This document shows, piece by piece, positions 33,947-43,932 of a stretch of 64,000 bases of DNA (its first letter is position 1; each line of letters starts with the position of its first letter). Source of the stretch: Harmonia axyridis (Eukaryota; Arthropoda; Insecta; Coleoptera; Coccinellidae); NCBI RefSeq assembly GCF_914767665.1, contig NC_059507.1:1860001-1924000 (forward strand). The letters run 5' to 3'. Made by a program: the position numbers and the translations under genes. The notes below the pieces were generated by a model, which was not told the origin of the DNA, made no database searches, and worked only from the letters and a program-made list of their open reading frames with translations.

Positions 33947-35081
33947 TATGGCAGATGATTCCCCAAAATAAGAGACAGTTCTGGTTGAAGAAACTTACTA
34001 ATTTCGAAATAGATTTGGTATTATTTACTTGAACATCAAAAGGATTTCTGAGGACAGGAGTAATTTTTTGTCAACATTGACGATAGATGGTGGTGATATT
34101 TCTTCAAAAAACCAGTATGCCAACTGAAGAACAACTCCGTGAAAGAGTACTTCAGTAAGTTACGTATGAATAAATAGCCTTTTGAGTTCGTGAAATATAA
34201 TAGTAACATAGATGTTACTTTTTTATGGAATCAAGAGAAACTCAATTGAAGTTGTTTGCAATGGAGTCCAACTGAGAAAGATTTGAAACGCATTCTAACG
34301 AAGTGAGTTTATCCCAAATCCACATCAAAAAGTACCTTCTCATCATTTGGAAGGAAACGAAGGTCTTTAAAACATCAAAATGATTTTTACTCACCAACTA
34401 TTATGTGATTCACCTTCGTCCTTCTCAACAGCTCAAATTATTTGTTCATCCTCTTTTATCCAATGAAGATGGAGTTTCTGAAATATAAAGAGAAATTGAA
34501 AAAAATCATAGAAATGTAATAAATTTAGACTCATTCCGGTAGAACTCTAGCTAGTATTGATTAGTGGATCAAACATAATCGTTGGAGTCTTGGCTCGAAA
34601 TCGCAAAAATGGAGACATAGTGAAGGAATAATACTCATACTTAAAGCGCTGTATTCGAGGAACGAGCATCCCAAAAACAAATAATTCATTCAACATTTTT
34701 TATACTGTTACCATAGAAACCATTATGATGACTGCATTTTGATGGATGTAGATGCAGCGGAAATAAGAATAACAAAGCTTTCTAAACCGTGCCCTATCAA
34801 GTATATACGAATATGCATAGGTAAACCTTCGTGTACACATCCAGCTCAGAGCGAAATTCCTAAAAATGTTATTATATTCAGTGGCATGTTCCTTTGATTC
34901 TACAGATGAGAATTCTGTTTTACAACTTATGAAAATATCATACTTTCAGGTATTAACATTTGTATCTCATTCAATAGATAAGGTGGATGTATTAGGCCAA
35001 TTGCAAAATCCCCGGTCTGAAGCACAGAAGGTGGTGCTGGTATTAAATCCATATGATTTTTAGTTAGTGCCAACCTTCAAA
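33947..35081. other. Unassigned sequence
   Basis: AT-rich, with no element ends or coding similarity recognised. Confidence 0.4.
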
Positions 35082-35944
35082 CGATACGTGACAATGGATG
35101 AAACATGGCTCCATAATTTCACTCCGGAGTACAATCGACAGTCAGCTGAGTACACGATGAACCGAATCCAAAGCGAGGAAAAACAACAGTCAGCTGGCAA
35201 GGTTATGACAGCAGTATTCTGAGATGCGCAAGGTATAATATTAATTGATCACCTCCAAAAGGGCCAGACCATCAACAGAGATTATTATATAGCGGTATTG
35301 GATCGTTCGAAGGATGAAATAGTTAAAAAACTGCCCCATTAGAAGGAAAAGAAGTGCTGTTTCATCAAGATAATGCGCTGTGTCACAAATCATTGAAAAC
35401 AATGGCAAAATTGCATGAATTGTGCTTCAAATTGCTTCAGCATCCACCGTATTCGCCAGATCTGGCCCCCAGCGACTGTTTCCTGTTCTCAGAAATCAAA
35501 AGAATGCTCGCTGGAAAGAAATTTAGCGCCAATGAAGAAGTAATCGCCGAAACTGAGTCCTGTTTTGAAAAGAAAGACAAATCGTAAAGTCTATCCAAAG
35601 TCACTTGGAGGAAGCCAGAATATTTCGATTGGACAAGGGTTGTCCAAGTTTCCAAAAATTCCTTTGGGGCCATTGAATTTATTGCCTAACAATATATTCA
35701 AATAAACCCTAGTATTTAGCGGATCCCGGTATCCACTTCAAAGGGGCATACATAGCCAAGCGTTTTTATGTACTAGTTCAAATGACTTTGGATATACTAT
35801 ACTACAAAAATGGCATCGAAAAGTTGGAAGATCGCTATAATTGCTGTATCGCCCTCGAAGGCTACTATATTGAATAATAAAATCGAATTCAGTCAAAAAA
35901 ATGTGTTTTACTATGGTAGACCGGGTACTTTTCAATTGGCCTAT
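35082..35944 (+). mobile_element. Mariner J1 (DD34D), 5' truncated, with a MITE inside
   Basis: Starts within the catalytic region (RYVTMDETWLHNF, first Asp), then TPEYNRQSAEYT, frameshifts, FHQDNALCHKSLKTMAKLHE (35357-35420, second Asp) and PPYSPDLAPSDCFLFSEIKRM (35448-35510, third Asp), with 34 residues between. MITE K splits it at 35587-35799; after that SFNYCC-type residues and the 3' leader end in TTTTCAATTGGCCTATTA. Confidence 0.9.
35587..35799. mobile_element. 213-bp MITE K inserted in J1
   Basis: Inverted ends AAGTCTATCCAAAGTCACTT and (reversed) TAGTATATCCAAAGTCATTT, with TA at 35585-35586 and 35800-35801. Removing it restores the J reading GACAAATCGTA-CTACAAAAATGG seen at 52350. Non-coding interior. 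Family not recognised. Confidence 0.9.
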
Positions 35945-35946
35945 TA

Positions 35947-37109
35947 CCTTTGTATCATCTTGTAAAGATGAGATTAGCAGTGTCAAGAATTCGTGATATA
36001 TTCACGTTAATTTTGTAATTTCCCCTGAGCTCAAGCGACGAGGCATTGGGTTTACATTTGTTATTATTATTTGACCCATGGAACGGCTATTTGTATTCTG
36101 TTAGTGAGCTACTTGAATAAACTATGCTATTTGTAATTCAGTAGGAGTTCTTTGGATTAATTTAAGAATTTATTTTGAAGGAGCACCAAATTACCAGGCG
36201 TCCAAAAAGACATTTCAGCAGATTCAGAAATCAGCTGCATCCTCATTGCTACCTAGGACATTAAATAAAAATAATAATATCAATTACCGTCGATATTCGA
36301 TTATATCGTTCAGAATCGAATCGATATAGGCAAATTCTGAACACGATCCAGGAAGTAGTTGGGATTAGTTAGCGCCGCTATCATCTGGAGAACGTCGAGA
36401 GATCCCGGGGCGGCTTCAGTAACTCGAGGGGAAACCTGAACCGGTACGAGAAGTTTACTAATTACGTTAATTTGCTAATTAAATTCCACACAGGGTTACC
36501 GAGCCATAGAATCGAACCATTTTGGGCGGAGACAGTCGCAAATACGCTAAGGGAGGTCTACACGAGAACGAGACGGATGATGTCACTGGGGTAACTACAT
36601 AATCGGATCTAGTAGTCGGTTCCTGTTAGCTGAAATTGTTGCATAATGGTAGGTTATGAGGAATGGAAGAGGGGCATACTCGGATTTGAGATGGTATGGC
36701 ACTTAGAAAGGTTTAAAATCTGCAGCAACTTTGGAATCATAAACGTACTTTTGAAATAGATCCGTTGAGGGTTTGTTCGTGCTTTTTTGGTTAGTTGGTT
36801 TGTTGCGATGCAGTCTAGATCGTTGGTGTCGATGAAGGAAAAGCAAATAATTTAATCAAAAGAAAATTCAATCAATCTTCTTATTATTGGCTTTCATTTC
36901 TATTTTCTCTTTGTCTCCTTAGTTATCTATCTTAGTAAGTCTATCTTGGCTTTTCTTATGTCTTCTTCAACTAAACTACATGTTTTGCCATGAATGGTTT
37001 ATACAATTTTGTTCAAGGTAGTGACACTGGTTAATTTACTGATGGCCATATTGATTGAAAGTTCTTGGAGATCTGTTTTCCAAACAGATCGTTCTAACCC
37101 TAACCACTG
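35947..37109. other. Mostly single-copy sequence with a GC-richer island at 36330-36640
   Basis: The island contains GTTTACTAATTACGTTAATTTGC and CTAATTAAAT-type TAATTA motifs embedded in CG-bearing sequence, the look of conserved regulatory DNA, but this is only an impression. An AATAATAATATC stretch at 36270 may mark an old retroposon tail. Confidence 0.35.
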
Positions 37110-37998
37110 ATTGGGCCTCTCTCACATTATGGCGTTTTTTGCATCGCTTCTCCATCCTTATAAGGTTGAGCTAACACAAGAACTAAAGCCAGCTGACCAC
37201 ATGAAGGGTAGAAAATTTGCCGATTGAGAGCTTGAACAAAAACGGTTTGGATGAAGATTTTTCGTATCGAATTTTTTTCAGCGGCGAAGCACATTTTTTC
37301 CTTGGTGGCTATGAACACAAGCAAAATTGTAGCAAATGGAGCAGTGATAATTCTCATGTAATTGCTGAGAGACCAATACATCCACAAAAAGTCACTGTAT
37401 GGTAAGCAATTTGGTCTGGTGGAATGATTGGCCAATACTTCATTGAAAATGAGGAAGATGTCACTCAAACTGCCAATTATCATCCCTATTGCCTAATAAA
37501 TACCGATTTTTTGGCCTCAAATTGATGATATGGAATTGGAATAGATGTGGTTCCAGCAAGAAAGGTGCAACAAGCCACACACCACGACCAGTTTTGGCTT
37601 TATTGCAATAAAAATTCTCAGAATGCGTAATTTCAATTATAAGCGATATGGACTTGCCACTAAGATCTTGTGATTTATAGCCTTTCAATTTTATTTGTGG
37701 GAGATACGAAGAATAGTATTCTTGCTGATAACCATAGAGTATTGAAGACCTGGAAACCAACGTTGGTCAAGTTATTGGAGAGATATTGCCTGAAATGCGC
37801 AGAGGAGTCATTGAAAATGACCTCACAAGGTATGCAGTCATATAGAAGATCACGTGGACCTTTACATGATTTTGTATACCATAGCTAATGGCAATGTCCA
37901 AGCATTATTTCGAAATGAAAAAAATTTGATCGATATTCTAAATGAAAGTTTGTTTTATTTACGTATTTACTTTCGGAACCACGAAATGAATAGTCCTT
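37110..37998 (+). mobile_element. Element H2, second DD41D lineage, 5' truncated
   Basis: Begins around LGLSHYG codons (related to the QLGLSYGTLWRIL region). Frame 37217-37405 gives YRIFFSGEAHFFLGGYEHKQN (first Asp of FSDEAH replaced by Gly) and HPQKVTVW. Then come FWPQIDDMELE, WFQQERCNK (second Asp lost), a decayed PPRSCDL segment and the C-terminus RSRGPLHDFVYHS (37845-37885). The 3' end GGAACCACGAAATGAATAGTCC matches the H1 terminus, with TA at 37999-38000. Confidence 0.82.
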
Positions 37999-38000
37999 TA

Positions 38001-38594
38001 TATGTTCTAGAATTCCAATGTTGAGCGATTAGTACAACTCTGAAACTTCAATCAAACTCCTTTTAGCTTGACTTTCAAATGGAATTGTAAATGGTTGAAA
38101 CATTTCCATCAATTCATATTATTTCGTCAATTTTTATCATTCCATCGTTTAAATATTGAATAATTGCCGATCTAGCAATTTGAACCGGGACAGAAAGCGT
38201 CCAACTGATCAATTCTGAGCATTTCTTGGCTTAATAATTCAGACCAGCCGATCCAATTGTGACTTCGATAGTGAGTAATGTTTTCGAGTGGATAGCTGGT
38301 TCAGAAAATGGCTTTGACATTCGCTAAATATTTCATGTGGACAGCCATCGCCATCAGCTACAGAAGTCGCCGTATCTCCCCTCTTCTGGAGTGCCGGTCA
38401 TAGGCGTACGCACGTATCAATGCAGGATTGTACAGGGTGGACGCAATTTGTTTTCTAGTGAGGGTTTCTCAAACTTTGGATCTAACCTTTTGATACAAAA
38501 ACCTGATAACAAACCGAAAAATCAACTTTTCCGGACCGAGAACAGTCTGGAAAATGTCATTGCAAAGTGACGGATCAGAATACTATATTTGTGG
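38001..38594. other. Unassigned sequence
   Basis: No repeat or coding match. The frame at 38337-38570 has no known domain. Confidence 0.4.
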
Positions 38595-38596
38595 TT

Positions 38597-39590
38597 AGGG
38601 ATTCACGGCTTGGCTCGATTTTCAGGCTACTTGGCTTGAGCTTGACTTGATTTCAAATATTTCAATCAATCTCAAGTCAAGTCAAGTATTTTTTTATCAA
38701 GTACTTGAATCATATCAAACAACTTGATTTTCAGCAGTTTTATGGTGTAGTGTCACATCAATAATTAAATGATGAAATGAGAAGAAACCTTGCAAAAAAC
38801 ATTTTTATCTATTAAACTTTTTGTACAAAAAAACCGAAAATATCAACTTTTTCGAAATAGAAACATAGATTGAATCACTATAAATCATAACAAAATAAAA
38901 AAATACTGCATACAGCTTAATTGGACTCTCGTACTTCACAAGACTTCTTCGTTTGTTGTGTGAGACGTCCATGATATCTTCAATGTTCATAAAGTTTCTT
39001 AATATTGAGAAACCTCCAGGCTGTTTGATTCCATGATTTCCCATCCAGGATCTAAGACACATGAGGCATCTTCTAGATTTGTTGCTTAACCTATTGCGGG
39101 TTTTTGGACCTGTAAGAGCAGCTCTGGTAAATTGTCTTTGAACAGGAGCTGAAGATGCTGGGGTTAATAAGAAATCCTTGGCCATTTTGGCCAAGTTTGG
39201 ATAGATATTTCTGGAAGTACCAGAATTTACCAATAGATTTTATAGAAATGTGAGAAAATAACTAATAAAGTCACACTAGCGAATGTTTCAGTCTCTCAGC
39301 GCTCGAGGAATCCCCTTATTGAGTCTAAGCGAGCACGAGATTCCAGAAATATATGCCGTGCCGTATCAAGTAGCTTGATATGAAGTCAAGCAATAAATAT
39401 CTAAAAATCAAGTCGAGTGGGCAAGGTCTATAATCACAAGGAAGAATGTTGCATCTCTTGCCAATGAATCCTTTAGGGTAGCTGCATTGATAGCTAGTTG
39501 GTTTTTCTTAACAAGTACTGTTGTTCTCACAAGTAGGTACCATCCTGACAAAAGAAAGTTTATCAAGCTACTTGGCTTGATGAATCCCTA
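38597..39590 (-). mobile_element. hAT-derived element 4, complete ends, transposase mostly lost
   Basis: Inverted ends TAGGGATTCA at both sides, followed by GGCTTGGC or AGCCAAGTAGCTTGA-type subterminal repeats in inverse orientation. Flanking octamers TTTGTGGT and TTTTTGTT agree at 6 of 8 positions, the size of a hAT target duplication. The only coding left is the C-terminal dimerisation region (next entry). At about 1 kb this is a non-autonomous derivative and is the best guide to the three other hAT remnants. Confidence 0.78.
38805..39233 (-). pseudogene. hAT transposase C-terminal dimerisation region
   Basis: The 142-codon frame reads YPNLAKMAKDFLLTPASSAPVQ, RQFTRAALTGPKTRNRLSNKS and CLMCLRSWMGNHGIKQ, then unrelated residues. 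The pattern is that of the hAT C-terminal dimerisation domain (YPxLAxMAxDxLxxPASSAPxER, then RNRL and LRxW). The Glu-Arg of the usual APVER is changed to Gln-Arg. No DDE catalytic motifs are present upstream. Confidence 0.8.
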
Positions 39591-39591
39591 T

Positions 39592-40220
39592 TTTTGTTCT
39601 GAATTTTCCACGAGAAAGTAGTCATTTTTGAACTATTTTAGAAGAAAAAATCAGAGTTTCACCGCTTTTGAATAATTTTATTCCAATATAATAACATAAT
39701 TGAAAAATGTTGTGTACCAACCCCAACACATCGAAATAGAGTTGGGAAAATATCAGCGCCCGTCCGCCGTCACGCCACTGGCTCCGGGAGACTCCTGATC
39801 GATTCCATCAAATTAGATAGAGTCGAGTCCTGGCTGATCAGATACACCACATATAACTGTCGCTGTGTGCAGTGGCTGGCCCGGACTTTATTTAATTTTC
39901 TACCCAAGAAAACGAATAACTCTTAGTCCGAGACTACACCCCGCACAACCTCATCCCTACGATGGAAACGAGTATGCTTTTTACTTTATTGCCACTCGGA
40001 CCATTGTTTCATGTAATTCTCTTATACGTCCGGGGTCGGTCCCTTCACCCCCCCGGTCACCCCCGGCCCTGTCTGCCTCCGAATGAATTCGAATTGATTG
40101 AGTTTAATGGATCCTTCAATATCCGGTCCAGCTGTAATTAATTGAGAGTCCCGGGCAGGATTGGAGGAGGTTGCATCGAGGTGTTGATACAGTATTTCGA
40201 TGAGTAGTGTAGTTGTAAAG
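39592..40220. other. Possible host sequence, GC-richer 39720-40190
   Basis: CpG-bearing, C-rich sequence (for example CACCCCCCCGGTCACCCCCG at 40046-40065) and a GTAATTAATTG motif. No element or gene recognised. Confidence 0.35.
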
Positions 40221-40222
40221 TA

Positions 40223-41157
40223 AAATGTGTTTTTATTAGAGCTATAGAACTTTAAATTGCAAAAAAACAACGATGGATTATTCGATTGACATGAATTTCA
40301 TTTATCCGCAAGATAATCTTGTGGCATTACATTTTAAATATGATTTCTGGTCTATGACCGCCACGGCTGGATCGGATGTAGTCCAATCTGGACGTCCAAT
40401 TTTCGATTACTTTTTCCAACATTTGGGGCCGTATATCGGCAATAACACGGCGAATGTTGTCTTCCAAATGGTCAAGGGTTTGTGGCTTATTCGCATAGAC
40501 CAATGACTTTACATAGCCCCACAGAAAGTAGTCTAGCGGTGTTAAATCACAAGATCTTTGAGGCCAATTCACAGGTCCAAAACTTGGAATTACGTGGTCA
40601 CTAAACGTGTCTTTCAATAAATCGATTGTGGCACGAGCTGTGTGACATGTTGCGCCGTCTTGTTGGAACCACAGCTCCTGGACATCATGGTTGTTCAATT
40701 CGGGAATGAAAAAGTTAGTAATCATGGCTCTATACCGATCACCATTGACTGTAACATTCTGGCCATCATCGTTTACGAAGTACGGACCAATGATTCCACA
40801 AGCCCATAAAGCGCACCAAACAGTCAGTTTTTCTGGATAGAACGGTGTTTCGACATACACTTGAGGATTAGTTTCACTCCAAATGTGGCAGTTTTGTTTG
40901 TTGACGTAGCCATTCAACCAGAGGTGCGCTTCATCGCTAAACAAAATTCGCTTATGAAAATCGCGATACGTATTTCGCACAGAACCAATATTTTCGAAAT
41001 GAAATTGCACTATTTGCAAGCGTTGTTCAGGCGTGAGTCTATTCATGATGAATTGCCAAACCAAACTGAGAATAAATCACTTGACAGCTGTTAAATCGGT
41101 CGTCATCTTGAACAGAAATGCCAACCTAAAGTTATATACCAAAAAAAAAACAGCCGT
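40223..41157 (-). mobile_element. Element A10, rosa-like, alternative in-frame deletion
   Basis: Ends somewhat decayed (AAATGTGTTTTTATTAG on the left), TA at 40221-40222 and 41158-41159. The internal deletion differs from the common type: RNTYR of the first helix-turn-helix is joined in frame to DFHKRILFSDEAH. The right flank is the 5' coding start of mariner B in reverse; the left flank is not B. Confidence 0.92.
40327..41064 (-). CDS. Internally deleted but in-frame DD41D transposase of A10
   Basis: An uninterrupted 245-codon frame. The likely start is the second Met (MNRLTPEQRLQIVQFHFEN), giving about 239 residues. It keeps the first helix-turn-helix (DUF4817-like, residues 1-30), lacks the second DNA-binding motif, and has the whole catalytic domain: FSDEAHLWLNG, FQQDGATCHTARATI and TPLDYFLWG, with 41 residues between the second and third Asp, ending IIFKM. 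Family members are around 340 residues. It is the only A frame that links part of the DNA-binding domain to an intact triad. Confidence 0.85.
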   Translation of the reverse strand: MVWQFIMNRLTPEQRLQIVQFHFENIGSVRNTYRDFHKRILFSDEAHLWLNGYVNKQNCHIWSETNPQVYVETPFYPEKLTVWCALWACGIIGPYFVNDDGQNVTVNGDRYRAMITNFFIPELNNHDVQELWFQQDGATCHTARATIDLLKDTFSDHVIPSFGPVNWPQRSCDLTPLDYFLWGYVKSLVYANKPQTLDHLEDNIRRVIADIRPQMLEKVIENWTSRLDYIRSSRGGHRPEIIFKM

Positions 41158-41159
41158 TA

Positions 41160-42032
41160 TTAGAGAAGAAAATTAAAACATCCCGCAAATATCGAGAATT
41201 TGGCTCGTGAGCTGACATGCTTAATCGAGAATAACTTTATGATGCAGACACATATACAGGGTGGCCATTCGAAAACGAAACAGACGAGATTACAGACGAA
41301 ATAAAGTTTTTCGATAGAAATGCTCGGACAGGTCGATTTCTGTTTCGAGGGGGACAACTTAAGATGTAGGTTACGGACGCATAGCGCTTCAACCCTTGCT
41401 GCTACAACTCCCACCCCCAATTTTTGAATAGGGAAGATGGGGTGAGTGATACCTCAATTTAAAGGTATTTTTATACTGATTTCAGCACAGTAATTGTTTT
41501 TTCATTTTATGCATTAGTTCTCGAAATATTCATGCGTTAGTTAGTTAGGAAGGAAGCCACAGTCATGGTTGTTTTGAAGCTCAAAATGTCGATTTTTCAC
41601 AAAACACTACAAGTGCCATGAAAACACTACTTCATTTTCAAATACTTAGTTAAAAATATTTCGAGAACTAATGCATAAAATGAAAAAACAATTACTGTGC
41701 TGAAATCAGTATAAAAATACCTTTCAAATGAGGTATCATTCACCCCATCTTCCCTATTCAAAATTTGGGGGTGAGTGTTGTAGTAGCAAGGGTTGAAGCG
41801 CTATGCGTCCGTAACCTACATCTTAAGTTGTCCCCCTCGAAACAGAAATCGACCTGTCCGAGCATTTCTATCGAAAAACTTTATTTCGTCTGTAATCTCG
41901 TCTGTTTCGTTTTCAAATGGCCACCCTGTATATATTTCGATGGCGTTATGTTTACAAATACCTAAGCTTATTGTATTACATCTACGATCTATTTATTTCT
42001 ATTGCAAAACGGCGGAAGCAAAGTTGTACACC
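41160..42032 (-). mobile_element. Mariner B7, 5' end split by fold-back element D
   Basis: Reverse B: N-terminal codons (sense MSAHEPNSRYLRDV) at about 41165-41215, the 5' leader at 41215-41256 and, beyond D, 41931-42032 with the terminal GGCGGAAGCAAAGTTGTACA. The rest of B is missing; the coding part stops at A10. Confidence 0.88.
41257..41928. mobile_element. Fold-back element D (672 bp) inside B7
   Basis: Long inverted arms of about 265-280 bp: left starts CAGGGTGGCCATTCGAAAAC, right ends GTTTTCAAATGGCCACCCTG. Arms include matching blocks TTCTGTTTCGAGGGGGACAA / TTGTCCCCCTCGAAACAGAA and GCATTAGTTCTCGAAATATT / AATATTTCGAGAACTAATGC. The loop is about 41535-41650. TA flanks both sides. Open frames in both arms are mirror images, not genes. 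Arm divergence is low. Confidence 0.92.
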
Positions 42033-42033
42033 T

Positions 42034-42878
42034 AATAGCTAGCAATAGGCCAGACGTTAGATTTAGATTTAGAACCATTTTTCCTCACAATAATGTTACA
42101 TTTTCATCGAAAAAGCAGTAGGAACTTAGTTGCGCACCTTATATATTCATTTATGTTGAACGAGAGGAAATATCTAGTGTTCGGAGAGGAAACAATAAAC
42201 CACGTCCTAAAATTCCCATTGTTTTTTTTTTTCTCCTTGCACGCAAATTGAAAAATGTCGACCGCGAGTCGGCGTCACAGCTTGCGCCAACGTCGTTGTC
42301 GATATCGGCAATAAATTCCCCAAAGCCGTCCGCTTAATTGATTGATTGTAATTACCTTCGATCAACAATCTGCACGCTAATAACTTCGGCCGGGAACAGC
42401 GGCCAACTAGATGCGGCCCCGCCCGCGTTATACGTGTGTGGTGTTTTGTTTAATTTCGAATTATGTTTACCCAACTTTTAATTAAATTACTTTCATTGAG
42501 ATCAATACGGCCGCGTTATCGACAATAGATAAATGGATTCGATCAATCACGCCGCCCGGCGAATTGCGAGATTAAGAATTTTCAAATTATACGGGACGTT
42601 TGTTCCGCGTAAAATTGGACGCCATTATTTGTCGGCCGACATAATGGAATCGTCGCGCGCTTTGAATGGAGTGCTCGATATTTGAGAGTAATTCATACGA
42701 ATATTGTGTGTGTGTGTGTGAATTTCGATCTATCGGAAAATGTTTCAATTGGGGTGATTGGCAGATGTGGAGTGGGTGTTTTGAGGTTATGGGTCGATTC
42801 TGGATGTACCTGTAGAACATTTGGAACGTGCAGTTCTGATTAAGTCTAAGTAGAAATTCAGTAAAAATTCGAATTTCC
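42034..42878. other. Possible host regulatory-like island, 42230-42640
   Basis: CpG-rich, with several ATTA-type motifs (GATTGATTGTAATTACC, TTTTAATTAAATTAC) between CGGCCGGG and CGCCGCCCGG stretches. No element matches. A short (TG)n run at 42705-42720. Best candidate for single-copy conserved DNA in this half. Confidence 0.35.
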
Positions 42879-42879
42879 A

Positions 42880-43110
42880 TACAAAAATCGTTATAACTCC
42901 TGAGATATTTGTCACATACTCCTCAAATAAAAACGTTTTTCGAACAACAAGTTCCGCTCTAAAAGATACTGAGGTTTCAAGGGAGTAGCTCACGTCCAGG
43001 AGAAGTTGCAGCCTCGGGAATATTATCAATTTTTTTCTCGAAAATTTCGGATTTTTATCTATAACTTCTGGGATAATGTACTGATCGCCCAACTGCAAGC
43101 ATTTTCGTGA
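42880..43110 (+). repeat. Repeat C2
   Basis: Matches C1 and C3: AAAATCGTTATAACTCCTGA, GAGGTTTCAAGGGAGTAGC, GAGAAGTTGCAGCCTCGGG and GATCGCCCAACTGCAAGC. It stops at GATC where Tc1 element L2 begins. Confidence 0.8.
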
Positions 43111-43932
43111 TCTCTGCGCAAAAAAATTAACGCACATTATGGAAATCTCAAATTTATTCTACAACTGAAGGTGTTCTCAATGATAATTATTTTTATCAGA
43201 ATTATGCATGCATATGTTATCCACTTTCAACGTTTTTCTTCAATACATATGTTTTTTTCCCAGCAGGAATAAAAAAAGATGAGATTATCAGATTTTGAAT
43301 GTATTGGCTCCATTCTGAAATCAGTTGTTCTCGATCAATTCTAGTGATCAATAGTTTTTCTTTCGTTTGATTTTCCACACTCGATCGCTATGCAACGCGA
43401 AACACGCAATTTGACCCAAGAGGAATGTGCCCAAGCGGTAGTTTTGCGAGAAGAAGGGTGGACATACAAAAGAATTGCAGAAAGGTTTGGAGTTCCCCAT
43501 ACAAGTGTGTCCAGAATGTTGCAGCGATTCAGGGACACAGGTATGAATGTCCGAAGACCAAGACAGGGTAGACCACGGGTAACAACTGCCATTCAAGAAC
43601 ATTACTTGAGAGTTTCTTCGTTGAGACAACGGTTTGCAACCACTCGCCTCCTTCAAAATCAGCTTGAGCAAACTCATGGGGTGCAAATTAGCACTCAGAC
43701 AATAAGAAATCGCCTCAGAGAATATGATTTAAGGCCTCGTGTCGCGTCAATAGGCCCAGCTCTTACCCCAGCCCATCGAAGGGCGCGTTTGGATTTTGGG
43801 AGAGAGCATATCCATTGGGAAGAGGCTGATTGGGAAAGAATTCTCTTCACAGATGAGTCTAGATTCTGCCTCTACCATTGTGATCGACGTTCCCTTGTAT
43901 ACAGAAGTCCACATGAAAGATATGCTCAGTGA
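43111..43932 (+). mobile_element. Element L2, 3' truncated Tc1 copy
   Basis: Starts CTGCGCAAAAAAATTAACGC (lacks the first CA of the L end) and follows L1 to CATGAAAGATATGCTCAGTG at 43932, where L sequence stops. The catalytic half is gone. Confidence 0.92.
43390..43932 (+). CDS. Intact DNA-binding half of a Tc1-like transposase (L2)
   Basis: 180 uninterrupted codons starting MQRETRNLTQEECAQ at the native start. The two helix-turn-helix motifs (REEGWTYKRIAERFGVPHTS; LRQRFATTRLLQNQLEQTHG) and the GRPR-type linker are present, followed by RRARLDFGREHIHW and the first catalytic Asp in FTDESRFCLY. The frame ends by chance just after HERYAQ. A protein of this kind would bind L ends without cutting, a known way to repress Tc1 elements; whether it is expressed is unknown. 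Confidence 0.8.
   Translation: MQRETRNLTQEECAQAVVLREEGWTYKRIAERFGVPHTSVSRMLQRFRDTGMNVRRPRQGRPRVTTAIQEHYLRVSSLRQRFATTRLLQNQLEQTHGVQISTQTIRNRLREYDLRPRVASIGPALTPAHRRARLDFGREHIHWEEADWERILFTDESRFCLYHCDRRSLVYRSPHERYAQ

Noticed and set aside
41160..41965. Two frames both reading GVxVVxARVEALCVRNLHLK
   Set aside because: They are the two inverted arms of fold-back element D, not duplicated genes.
42705..42722. TG microsatellite
   Set aside because: Only about eight units; ordinary.
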